Origin: Mesostigma viride
Taxonomy: Eukaryota > Streptophyta > Mesostigmatophyceae > Mesostigmatales > Mesostigmataceae
Assembly: GCA_009746045.1 (NCBI GenBank)
Contig: RPFO01000402.1
Location: 1-64,000 of the forward strand
Direction of reading: 5' to 3'
DNA length: 64,000 nt
The translations under genes and the position numbers were made by a program. Of the stretch, positions 54,121 to 62,281 are shown piece after piece (position 1 is the first letter of the stretch; each line of letters starts with the position of its first letter). Under the pieces are notes generated by a model. It saw only the letters and a list, made by a program, of their open reading frames with translations, did no database searches and was not told the DNA's origin.

Positions 54121-55905
54121 ATGTCCAGCCAAGCCATCATGGCCCTTCGGTCCAAGGGGCCGCAAGACGTCGCCCTCATCGTGGACCCCGAAGTCACCTT
54201 CTGGAAGTCCGTGTTCCCGCGCCACACCAATTTCGCGCTCGAGGACGCGGAGGTCAATCAATCCGCCGGGATGTCCGCATATGGTCAGACAGTCGAGTTC
54301 AAGCTCCCGAGGTCTGGCGATCTCATTTCCAAGGTCATGGCATTCATACAAGTGGACGCCATGTCATCGGGTGTCGATTTTGCTCCATTCGCCAAGGACT
54401 TCGGGCGCATTTTGATCGACAACGTCGAGTTGTCGATCGGAGGGTACTCGATCGAGAAGATCAGCGGTGACTTTTTGCACGTCATGGACAAGATCAGTCG
54501 GCCCGAGTACAAGAGTTTCGTGGACAACATGCCCGTAAACGGCGGAGGCAGTGTGGTATTGGGGAAGGACAACCGGATCCTGGACTACTGTGACGGGAGC
54601 CGGAGGCAGTACCTCTACATCCCGCTCGAGTTCACCTTCGCGACCGACCCGGGTCTCGCGCTTCCCATGATCGCTCTACAGTACCACGACGTTATCGTCA
54701 AGATCCAATTCGCGACTGCCGAAAACATCTTCACACGGTACACGGACATATTGCCGAAACCGACGGGTAACACCACCGCTCAGAACTGGAACTCGTGGTC
54801 TAACGACGAACACGGACGATGGATGTTCCTTCGGAACGCCCTCGTGCGGCGCTTGGACGACAAGTTCCCCGTCGTGATAGGAGTGAACGCTTCGACGCTC
54901 ACGGACGCCGCCGTCACCAGCCCCGTGTACAACGGCGTGATGACGGGCCGGGAGTTGTACGAACGCGTGTCGATGGTCGACTACGATAATACGACCGCGA
55001 CGACGTTCAAACTGCTCGCGGCCGCGGAAAACAATTCCAATCCGACTGTCTCCAATCTGGTCACCGACATCAAGTGTCTAATTCTGGCAGGTTCGGCGAA
55101 CCGGACGTCCAATAATTTGTTCTTTAAGCTGGGCGGCAACGATCTCGACCTTCTCGCCCAATACGCCGCTAAGGGGACAGCAGATACCAGCGTGAATACG
55201 AAACTCGCCGGTGGTATGGCCAAGCCGACGACAGGTTACGTCCACCCTCGCACCTCCTGGATCTCCTCGCCCCCCGCTTTCGACTGCAAGCTCGTCGTCC
55301 GCTACGTGTACCTGGACGACTACGAGCGTCGCCAGTTCGCGCTCAACGGCCACGAGTACCTCATCACCGAGACTCAGCGCATGCAGCAGTCCGTCAACGG
55401 CGAGACCGAGGTCACGATCGATCTCAACTTCAACCACCCCGTCAAGGAGTTCCTGTTCTGGTACAAGCCCGCCGACCTGTCGTGGGTGAACCGGATCGCC
55501 ACCGCGTTGGACGCCGATCTCGGTTACAACGCCTACTGGAAGTTCTGGAACGCGAACAGTCTCGCCGGCAACGGCCACCTTTTCCAGACCGCGAACCTTT
55601 CGCTCAACGCCCAGAACGTGTTCGGCGACGGTCGCGACCCCGTGTACTTCAGCAAGATGTTGATGGCCGACTTCCACACGCGCGTGCAGGACGAGGGGAG
55701 GGTCTACGTCATCCCCTTCAGCCTGAATCCCGAGTCGTGGAAACCCACCGGGAGCGTCAACATGTCCCGTTTGGACAGCGCCAAACTCGTCCTCAAGGGC
55801 CTGAGCGCCACGGGCATCGCCGCGGGCACGATCGACATATACGCGCGCAGTTTCAACGTCCTGGTCATCCGATCGGGCATGGGCGGCAAGCGTTTCGCGT
55901 CGTAA
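54121..55905 (+). CDS. major capsid protein paralogue 3
   Basis: 594 residues, the longest of the four. It opens MSSQAIMALRSKGPQDVALI, with FWKSVFPRHTNFALEDAEV, LPRSGDLISKVMAF, NVELSIGGYSIEKISGDFLHV, VYLDDYERRQFALNGHEYLIT and KEFLFWYKPADL. It carries an insert of about 100 residues between the two jelly rolls (54760-55210 in DNA) that the others lack or shorten, probably forming a surface loop on the capsomer. It is close to paralogue 2, consistent with tandem duplication. Confidence 0.93.
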   Translation: MSSQAIMALRSKGPQDVALIVDPEVTFWKSVFPRHTNFALEDAEVNQSAGMSAYGQTVEFKLPRSGDLISKVMAFIQVDAMSSGVDFAPFAKDFGRILIDNVELSIGGYSIEKISGDFLHVMDKISRPEYKSFVDNMPVNGGGSVVLGKDNRILDYCDGSRRQYLYIPLEFTFATDPGLALPMIALQYHDVIVKIQFATAENIFTRYTDILPKPTGNTTAQNWNSWSNDEHGRWMFLRNALVRRLDDKFPVVIGVNASTLTDAAVTSPVYNGVMTGRELYERVSMVDYDNTTATTFKLLAAAENNSNPTVSNLVTDIKCLILAGSANRTSNNLFFKLGGNDLDLLAQYAAKGTADTSVNTKLAGGMAKPTTGYVHPRTSWISSPPAFDCKLVVRYVYLDDYERRQFALNGHEYLITETQRMQQSVNGETEVTIDLNFNHPVKEFLFWYKPADLSWVNRIATALDADLGYNAYWKFWNANSLAGNGHLFQTANLSLNAQNVFGDGRDPVYFSKMLMADFHTRVQDEGRVYVIPFSLNPESWKPTGSVNMSRLDSAKLVLKGLSATGIAAGTIDIYARSFNVLVIRSGMGGKRFAS

Positions 55906-56066
55906 ATCCCTTCTTCTGGCGATCGATCGCCGCGTCGGAACACCTTCTCAACCTCACCCCTCTCGAGAAGTCCGGCGACCGTCCGCATCCGCGCGCGCGC
56001 TCGTCGCCGCCGCGGCGGACGAAACAAAAATCTCTGTCCTTGTAGTATACGGAAACCCGCCCAGCC

Positions 56067-57500
56067 ATGTCGCACGCCGTCCTGTCTCTCCGCGCGAAGG
56101 GTCCACAGGACGCCATCCTGACCGTGAGTCCCGACATCACCTTCTTCAAGACCGTGTACCCGCGGCACACGAACTACGCGTTCGAGGACACCGAGGTGTC
56201 CATCTCGTCCGGCGTGTGCGGGTTCAACAGGACCATCGAGTTCCAGCTGCCCAAGAGCGGCGACCTCGTGTGTCGCACGTACGTCGTCATCAAACTCCCC
56301 GCCCTCACCGAACCCGGTACGAATCCCGCTCTGGGCGCGGCGTGGTGGAAGATCTTCAGCCCCTACTACAGCGACCTCGGCCGCATCCTCCTCAAGAAGA
56401 TCGAGTTCCGGATCGGGGGGTACACCGTCGAGGAGCTCACGGGCGAGTTCTTGCACGTGTGGGACGAGCTCACGAGACTGCCGGACTCGTCGTACGTCCG
56501 CACGGCTCCCAGCGAGCACGGCGGCGATTTCGACCCCTTGTGTCCCGCCCATCCCGGCATGAAGCCCGCGTTCGTGTACGTGCCTCTGGACTTCTCGTTC
56601 TGCAACGACAACGGCTCGGCCCTGCCCATGATCGCCCTCCAATACCACGACGCTCGCATCCGCATCACCACGTGCACCAAGGACGAACTCTTCACCCGGT
56701 TCGTCGGCGGCACCGAGTACTCCCACTTGACCGTCGCGGATTCGAACGGAAACCCCGTCCCGTGGGACAGCACGAGCGTCACGTATTCCGCTGGCCCTCC
56801 CGTGGTCGTCGGCATGCCGGCCGTCGGAGGAGCAGGGTACCGCGACAGTATGATCGCCAAGTTCGACGACACCCTCATGAAGATGACCCTCGTGTGCAGG
56901 TACGTCTATCTGGACGACTTCGAGCGCCGACAGTTCGCGACCAACCCGCACGAGTACCTGATCACCCAAGTGCAGCAGTACGACCACTTCGTCCAGGGCG
57001 AGACCCAGGTGGACGTCTCCCTCCCGTTCAGCCACCCCGTGAAGGAGCTGCTGTTCTGGTACAAGGCGGACACCCGGACGACGAGCACGGACGCCGTGGC
57101 CATCAGCGGGTGCACCAAGGCCCCGTGGAATTTCCGCAATCCGTCGTCCACGTTCGGTGACGGACACCTGTTCTCCACCTGCAACGTGTCCTTGAACAGC
57201 CAGACCATGTACAACGAGGGACGCGACCCGGAGTACTTCAAGACCGTCCTCCCGCTCACCTTCCACACGGCCATCCCCAGGTCCAAACACGTGTACGTGA
57301 TCCCCTTCTGTCTGGACCCGGAGTCCTGGAAGCCGACGGGGTCCACCAACTTCTCGCGTCTGGACTCCGTCAAGCTGCAGCTCAAGGGTCTCGGTACGTC
57401 CCTGGCCCCGCTGCTCAAGGGCGCGATCAGCATCTACGCGCGGTCGTTCAACGTCCTGAAGATCACTAACGGCATGGGCGGCCTGCGTTTCGCATCCTAA
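56067..57500 (+). CDS. major capsid protein paralogue 4
   Basis: 477 residues, the shortest and closest to a standard viral capsid length. It opens MSHAVLSLRAKGPQDAILTV and has FFKTVYPRHTNYAFEDTEV, LPKSGDLVCRTYV, KIEFRIGGYTVEELTGEFLHVWDEL, VYLDDFERRQFATNPHEYLIT and KELLFWYKADTR. It ends ISIYARSFNVLKITNGMGGLRFAS. It could be the main hexon protein, with the longer paralogues as variants. It is the last of three capsid genes in a row. Confidence 0.93.
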   Translation: MSHAVLSLRAKGPQDAILTVSPDITFFKTVYPRHTNYAFEDTEVSISSGVCGFNRTIEFQLPKSGDLVCRTYVVIKLPALTEPGTNPALGAAWWKIFSPYYSDLGRILLKKIEFRIGGYTVEELTGEFLHVWDELTRLPDSSYVRTAPSEHGGDFDPLCPAHPGMKPAFVYVPLDFSFCNDNGSALPMIALQYHDARIRITTCTKDELFTRFVGGTEYSHLTVADSNGNPVPWDSTSVTYSAGPPVVVGMPAVGGAGYRDSMIAKFDDTLMKMTLVCRYVYLDDFERRQFATNPHEYLITQVQQYDHFVQGETQVDVSLPFSHPVKELLFWYKADTRTTSTDAVAISGCTKAPWNFRNPSSTFGDGHLFSTCNVSLNSQTMYNEGRDPEYFKTVLPLTFHTAIPRSKHVYVIPFCLDPESWKPTGSTNFSRLDSVKLQLKGLGTSLAPLLKGAISIYARSFNVLKITNGMGGLRFAS

Positions 57501-57736
57501 CTAATCAGAGTCTGACCATGCGCAGTGCCTGTCCGGACGCCCTAGTCGTTGACTGACTAACGGGTCCGTGGTACGAACCAGCTCACGACCGTCGGCTCGC
57601 GACTCGACGATCGTGCAAAAGCGAAGGAAAATTTGGATACATCGTATTTTATTAATCAAAGGATATGACCGCATTTCATTCGTCTCCCATATCATGCACG
57701 AACGGTTCTAGCTAGATAGCGAAACGTGATACTAGA

Positions 57737-58558
57737 CTAGTCCTCCTCGATCGTCTTGATGACCCTCGTGTTCCCCTTCTTGCGTCTGGGCCGGTCCTCG
57801 TCGCTCTCGTCGTCGCTCGACGCGGCCGAGTCGTAATGCGTCTCGCCGTACTTCCAGAACGGACGGGATCCGATGCGGAACCCTTCCCGCGGAGTGGCCT
57901 TGTACCAGAAGATGACGTCCTCGATCTTGTTCGAGTTGCTCGTGTGGTCCACCACAAGACACTCGTGTCCCTGCGTGCACTGGTCGAGGATCTCGCAGAA
58001 ACTCTCGAACGTCGGGATGACGCCGAAGAAGTTGCGATACAGTCTCTCGCGGTTCATGATGATGTGCTCCTTCAGCGCGAACACGAAGTCCACGTTGCTG
58101 CGGATGTCCGGCGTCACGTCCATCGAGTACTGCGAGATGAACAGGAGGAAGATCCCCATGTGTCTCCCGTTCATGGCGATCTCGCGGATGCACGGGTCCC
58201 GCATGACGCTCCGGTCGTAGACGCAATCGTCCAACACCACGAAACAGTTGCCCGCCTGGCCCGTCCGCGCCTGCTTCTTCTGCGCCCGGATCAGCGCTTT
58301 CAACGCGGGACGGTCGAACTTGTTGTACACGAACAGCGAAGGGACGAAGTTCTGCCAGTGACGGTTCGCGCCCTCCGTCCCGGACATGACGATGCCCGAG
58401 GGGATGTGCCGCTTGTAGTACATGATGTCCGTCGCGAGCGTGGTCTTGCCCCCGCCGCGTTTGGACACGATGCACACGACCGCCGCGTCCCCGATCCGGT
58501 CGGGGTTGAACCGCCGCAATTTCACCTCCCGCATCTCCGTGCTCGTGGTCGTGGCCAT
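57737..58558 (-). CDS. A32-like genome packaging ATPase
   Basis: A 273-residue FtsK/HerA-superfamily ATPase that pumps DNA into capsids in Nucleocytoviricota. Walker A is SKRGGGKTTL (residues 32-41) and Walker B is CFVVLDD (105-111). Further conserved segments are GIVMSGTE, RNFFGVIPTFESF and DVIFWYKA. The C-terminus is acidic. It lies close to the capsid genes, as in several related viruses. Length and motifs are complete. Confidence 0.95.
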   Translation of the reverse strand: MATTTSTEMREVKLRRFNPDRIGDAAVVCIVSKRGGGKTTLATDIMYYKRHIPSGIVMSGTEGANRHWQNFVPSLFVYNKFDRPALKALIRAQKKQARTGQAGNCFVVLDDCVYDRSVMRDPCIREIAMNGRHMGIFLLFISQYSMDVTPDIRSNVDFVFALKEHIIMNRERLYRNFFGVIPTFESFCEILDQCTQGHECLVVDHTSNSNKIEDVIFWYKATPREGFRIGSRPFWKYGETHYDSAASSDDESDEDRPRRKKGNTRVIKTIEED

Positions 58559-58656
58559 GCTCGCGACTCGCTCGAATCACGCGGACGCGCGCGGTGCGCG
58601 CACTGCATACTAATGCACGCGGAAATCCGGCGACCGGACAGGACGTGCGCATCCGT

Positions 58657-59349
58657 TCACGCGGCGGCCGGCCCGGTCGACGTGACGACGGTCACCACGG
58701 GCTGGGCCGGCAAGCGGTAGAACGCGGCGTCCAGACCCACCCTTTTCGCCAGAACCCGCCATCGCGTCTCGTGCCATCGCTCGACCGCGTCGCGGTCCTT
58801 CGACGTGCGCGTCGCGTCGTACCGTACTCCGAACTCCTCCTGCAGCACCTCGAACTTCTTGACGATCGATCGGGCGACGTCCGTCTGCGACCCGTCCCGT
58901 ATCCGCGCGACGAGTCCCGGGGTCAATCGGACGACGAAACACCCTTGGGACGTGAACACGAAATGCGCGAGGTTGTCGGTGGTCGCGTCCTTCAGCATGA
59001 CGTCGACGTCCGTCGAGCTCGGGGAAGCGAGCGAGCATTCCTTCATCCCGCATCCGAGCGGGTGCGTGTGCCATTCGAAAAGCCCGTGCGGGATCTTCAC
59101 GTGGTTCCCGCCTCCCAGTTTCGCCGTCTGGCCGATTCTCAAACACCCGGCCACGGGGTCGGGGACGAACGTGCCGCCGAGCTCGCGACCCGTCTTCAGA
59201 CTCGCGCGAACGGTCTCCAGCGCGTCGGGCGCGAGTCTCCACGACACCCGGCGGACGCTCGGACCGATGCGCGCGACCGGCTTCGGAACGCGCACGTGCA
59301 TGACTTTCGTCCCGTCCGGCCATATGACGGTCTCGACTCCGTTCGACAT
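58657..59349 (-). CDS. JAMM/MPN-like metalloprotease domain protein
   Basis: 230 residues from ATG 59349. Residues about 90-114 read LFEWHTHP...PSSTD: His94, His96, Ser111 and Asp114 correspond to the zinc-binding H-x-H-x(n)-S-x2-D of JAMM isopeptidases, which cleave ubiquitin-like conjugates or process proteins. The spacing between HTHP and PSSTD is a little longer than usual. Surrounding strands (GGTFVPDPV, NLAHFVFTSQGCFVVRL) fit the fold. Homologous proteins occur in other giant viruses. Its exact substrate is unknown. Confidence 0.75.
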   Translation of the reverse strand: MSNGVETVIWPDGTKVMHVRVPKPVARIGPSVRRVSWRLAPDALETVRASLKTGRELGGTFVPDPVAGCLRIGQTAKLGGGNHVKIPHGLFEWHTHPLGCGMKECSLASPSSTDVDVMLKDATTDNLAHFVFTSQGCFVVRLTPGLVARIRDGSQTDVARSIVKKFEVLQEEFGVRYDATRTSKDRDAVERWHETRWRVLAKRVGLDAAFYRLPAQPVVTVVTSTGPAAA

Positions 59350-59421
59350 GGGACGCGGTAAGACGTCGCCGTATATCAAGTAACACCCTTTTTGTTCGCG
59401 CCGACGTCGCCGCCGAGACGT

Positions 59422-60336
59422 CTAAAACTCCTCGTCCTCGATCTCGTCCTCGACGTCGTCCCCGCGTCCGTCGTCCGCGTCCAGGTAGTCGTCCAAGTCC
59501 CCGGCGTCCCCGGACACCCCCCTGTCCCTCTGTCCGCCGCCGCTGCCACCCGAGACCGCGGACTTGCGTTTGGACAGCTTGACGGACTTGGTGACCTCGT
59601 CCGCGTCCACGTCCACCTCTCCCTCCCCTTCCGTGGTCACCCCGCGCGAAGACCCGCCCCCGCCGCCGTCCGCGCACGACGCCGCGCCGCCGGACTTGAA
59701 CGAGTCCTTGGACAAGATGTCGCCCATGTACTCCTTGAGGATGTCGTCGATGGGCATGAGTCGGTGCAGCGCGTTCTTCACGCTCTCGGACACCGACTTG
59801 AGAACCGCGCGGCGCTTGAGTTTGAACGTCCCGTCTTCGAGCGCGTCCACGAAATGGTCGAGGTCGTCCACGACGTCCAGCGCCACGCCTTTCAGCACCA
59901 TGTGGACGAACCGTTCCGGCGCCGGGACCTTGACCTTCATCTTGTCGTTCTTGTTCTTGGACATGCGGATGGACGCCAGGATCATGCTCGTGCACACGAA
60001 GTAGGCTTTCAGCAGCTCCTTCAGGTACGGCATGGTCTGCGACACCTGTTTGGTCTCCTCCTCGATGATGTCCTGGTTCCAGGTGGGGATCTCCTCGAGG
60101 AGACGGACGAAACAGTCCATCGCGTCCATTTCCTGGTCGCGGGCCACGTTCATGGCGTCCGTCAGCACGTTCTTCAGCGCGTCGAACGCGGGGTTCAAGA
60201 ACCCGCGTTCCAGCTGGTCGACGTACTCCTTTTTGCTGTCCACCAACACGTTGGTGTCCACCATCGGCTCGTCGTCGCAAGTCGGGTTAGACGGGGCCGC
60301 GTCCGTCGCCGCCGCGTTCGGGGTCTTGCGGGCCAT
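59422..60336 (-). CDS. DUF5764-like conserved Nucleocytoviricota protein
   Basis: A 304-residue protein with the family pattern KEYVDQLERGFLNPAFDALKNVLTDA, then FVRLLEEIPTWNQDIIEEE, YLKELLKAYFVCTSMIL, and KVKVPAPERFVHMVLKGVAL. This family is widespread in phycodna- and mimiviruses, and its function is not established. The last 80 residues are acidic and low in complexity (GEVDVDADEV, DDYLDADDGRGDDVEDEIEDEEF). The ATG at 60336 gives the family's usual N-terminus. Confidence 0.75.
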   Translation of the reverse strand: MARKTPNAAATDAAPSNPTCDDEPMVDTNVLVDSKKEYVDQLERGFLNPAFDALKNVLTDAMNVARDQEMDAMDCFVRLLEEIPTWNQDIIEEETKQVSQTMPYLKELLKAYFVCTSMILASIRMSKNKNDKMKVKVPAPERFVHMVLKGVALDVVDDLDHFVDALEDGTFKLKRRAVLKSVSESVKNALHRLMPIDDILKEYMGDILSKDSFKSGGAASCADGGGGGSSRGVTTEGEGEVDVDADEVTKSVKLSKRKSAVSGGSGGGQRDRGVSGDAGDLDDYLDADDGRGDDVEDEIEDEEF

Positions 60337-60359
60337 GGCGATCCGATGACAGTCATCTA

Positions 60360-60677
60360 TTATCCGCGGATATCTTTCCGCGCGGGCTGAACGAATCTCG
60401 CCCTCGCGCCCGCCCACTTCAGTCTCAACCGATCGACCTCCGCCTGCACCACGTCCATCATGCTCGCGACCCGATCCAATTCCGCCAGTCGTCGCGCGCA
60501 CGCGTCGTCGGGGTCGTGGACGTCCGTCCGGATCGCCGTCGCCGCGTGTACCGTGGACACGGGCACGTCCCGCTCGCCTAACCATTCGCGAAGTTCGCGT
60601 TCCTCGCGTCGGAGGTCGGAAATCCTAGTGGTGATCTCGAAACGTTTGCGTTTGTACTCTTCGTGGGTTAATTCCAT
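60360..60677 (-). CDS. small coiled-coil protein
   Basis: A 105-residue protein, mostly helical and charged (MELTHEEYKRKRFEITTRISDLRREERELREWL; LAELDRVASMMDVVQAEVDRLRLKW). It is likely to form a coiled coil. It ends 24 bp upstream of the DUF5764-like gene on the same strand, so both may share a transcript. The family is unknown. Confidence 0.6.
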   Translation of the reverse strand: MELTHEEYKRKRFEITTRISDLRREERELREWLGERDVPVSTVHAATAIRTDVHDPDDACARRLAELDRVASMMDVVQAEVDRLRLKWAGARARFVQPARKDIRG

Positions 60678-60765
60678 TTTATTAAGGATTCATCGCATAA
60701 TAACGCATCAACAAAAAAAGGGGGGCCGTGACGCGCCTTCTACCGCGCGTATCGCTACCTACGAA

Positions 60766-61368
60766 TCAAAGCAACAGACGGATGATGAAGAAGGTGAGAA
60801 CCCCCGCGGCGAGTCCGATCGATCGGATGCGGACGTCGCTCAATTGGCCGTCCGGGTCCTTGAACCAGGACGGGACGCGGGAGGGGAGGAACCGCATGAC
60901 GCACACGGCGGCGGCCACTCCTCCCGCCGCGGGCCACACGATCGTGGTCGACGCGGACCGGCGAGTGTACTGCTCGTGGGCGTGCGCGGAGGACGCGATC
61001 GCGCCGGTTTTTCCTGGCGCGGCTGGGACAGCGCCGGCTCGTACGCTGCGAGAACGAGCGGCGGAAAGTCGGGAAGCGGACTCGCTTCCGGACACTTCGC
61101 TCGCGGACATTCCTTCCTCTTCGTAGAAGGACCCCTCGGGAGTCGGATCCGCCCCCTCAGCAACGCCGACGGAGGCGGTGGAGGCGGCGAGGACCGGGGC
61201 CGAGGCGCGGACGACGGCGCGGCCGACGGGAATCACAGGTCCGCGCGCGGCGCGGACGGACGGGATCGCGGACGAAGACACGGGCGCGGTCGCGGTCGTT
61301 GACGGGACGCCGGCGGCGTTGGCCGCGCGCAGACGTCTGGCGATCCCTGTCAAGTTCGTGGTCGCCAT
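60766..61368 (-). CDS. membrane protein with Ala/Ser-rich ectodomain
   Basis: A 200-residue protein starting MATTNLTGIARRL. The first 140 residues are Ala/Ser/Thr/Pro-rich and likely disordered. Two hydrophobic helices are at the C-terminus (WPAAGGVAAAVCVMRFL and SIGLAAGVLTFFIIRLLL). A virion inner-membrane protein is a reasonable guess. No family is recognised. Confidence 0.6.
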   Translation of the reverse strand: MATTNLTGIARRLRAANAAGVPSTTATAPVSSSAIPSVRAARGPVIPVGRAVVRASAPVLAASTASVGVAEGADPTPEGSFYEEEGMSASEVSGSESASRLSAARSRSVRAGAVPAAPGKTGAIASSAHAHEQYTRRSASTTIVWPAAGGVAAAVCVMRFLPSRVPSWFKDPDGQLSDVRIRSIGLAAGVLTFFIIRLLL

Positions 61369-61450
61369 GGGTCGTCGTATGTAATTGCGCCACATTTTTG
61401 CGTTCGCGGACGAGACGCACGGCGGATCGGCCGGTCCGATGGATCACGGA

Positions 61451-62107
61451 TCAGTCGTAGTTGTCCATCTCGGGACGATCGAGATCCCACTTCTCGGGCC
61501 GGAGGGGATCGACGACGGCCGCGACGGCATCGTGCGAGTCGCGGTAGGCGGACGCGGACGCGGACGGACCGGCCGTCCCGTCTTCTTCCGCCCCGTCTCG
61601 GACGTCGGATGTAGGACGGAGCGGGGCGAAGAAGTCCGTGTCGGTGATGGTGTTGCGGTGTTTCGCGCGCAACACGGCGTCGTAGCAGGCGTGGTGATAG
61701 AACCACACGACGCTGTAGAACCCCTCGGACTTCACGAGTTCGGTCTTGTGCGCGGGCATGATACCACGACACGTGGCGCACCGCGTCCACCCGCGTTGGG
61801 GATTGGTGTCGCTGCACGTGGAGTACAGCGGCTCTCCGCGCAAGGCGGCGATCCCGCGGACTTCGAAGTCCGCCTGGACGCGTTTCTCGTCCTCCGTCAG
61901 TTCGAGCGGAGGACGACGGACGTCCTGGAACACCGCGAACATCACCTGGCCCTTGCCGACGTACACGGCCTTATCCTCGAGCCTCTCGTTTCTGCGGGCG
62001 ATCATCTTGGCCAATCGGAGATCGGCGCGCTTGCTGGCGTCTGTAAACCACTGCGCGCGTTTCAACGCGGACGGGTCGACGCACACCAGGGACTCGAGAT
62101 CCTCCAT
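61451..62107 (-). CDS. hypothetical zinc-finger-like protein
   Basis: A 218-residue protein. A Lys/Arg-rich helical start (DLRLAKMIARRNERLEDK) and a domain with RCATCRGIMPAHKTELV...WFYHHACYDAVLRAK give a CxxC ... H-x2-C arrangement (about residues 108-143) that could bind zinc, resembling PARP-type or treble-clef fingers involved in DNA-end binding. The C-terminal 50 residues are acidic and Asp/Pro-rich. The assignment rests on residue pattern only. Confidence 0.6.
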   Translation of the reverse strand: MEDLESLVCVDPSALKRAQWFTDASKRADLRLAKMIARRNERLEDKAVYVGKGQVMFAVFQDVRRPPLELTEDEKRVQADFEVRGIAALRGEPLYSTCSDTNPQRGWTRCATCRGIMPAHKTELVKSEGFYSVVWFYHHACYDAVLRAKHRNTITDTDFFAPLRPTSDVRDGAEEDGTAGPSASASAYRDSHDAVAAVVDPLRPEKWDLDRPEMDNYD

Positions 62108-62281
62108 GTTCGGGGCGGACGTGTGGGACGTCCTTCGCGTCAGACGGAGTTACACGGAATCGAATGGGACGCGGTCGTCGAGGATGGACAAGACGATGCG
62201 TCTTCTTTCCGGGTACCGCGGATCTTTTCAAGACGCGGGAGAACGCGGAGGGTGTACGGACGCGTCGAGACGACGCGGCGC

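Noticed and set aside
58610-60280. 556-codon open frame on the minus strand
   Set aside because: It runs antisense-frame through the JAMM-like and DUF5764-like genes, which have recognisable motifs. It is Arg/Gly-rich throughout.
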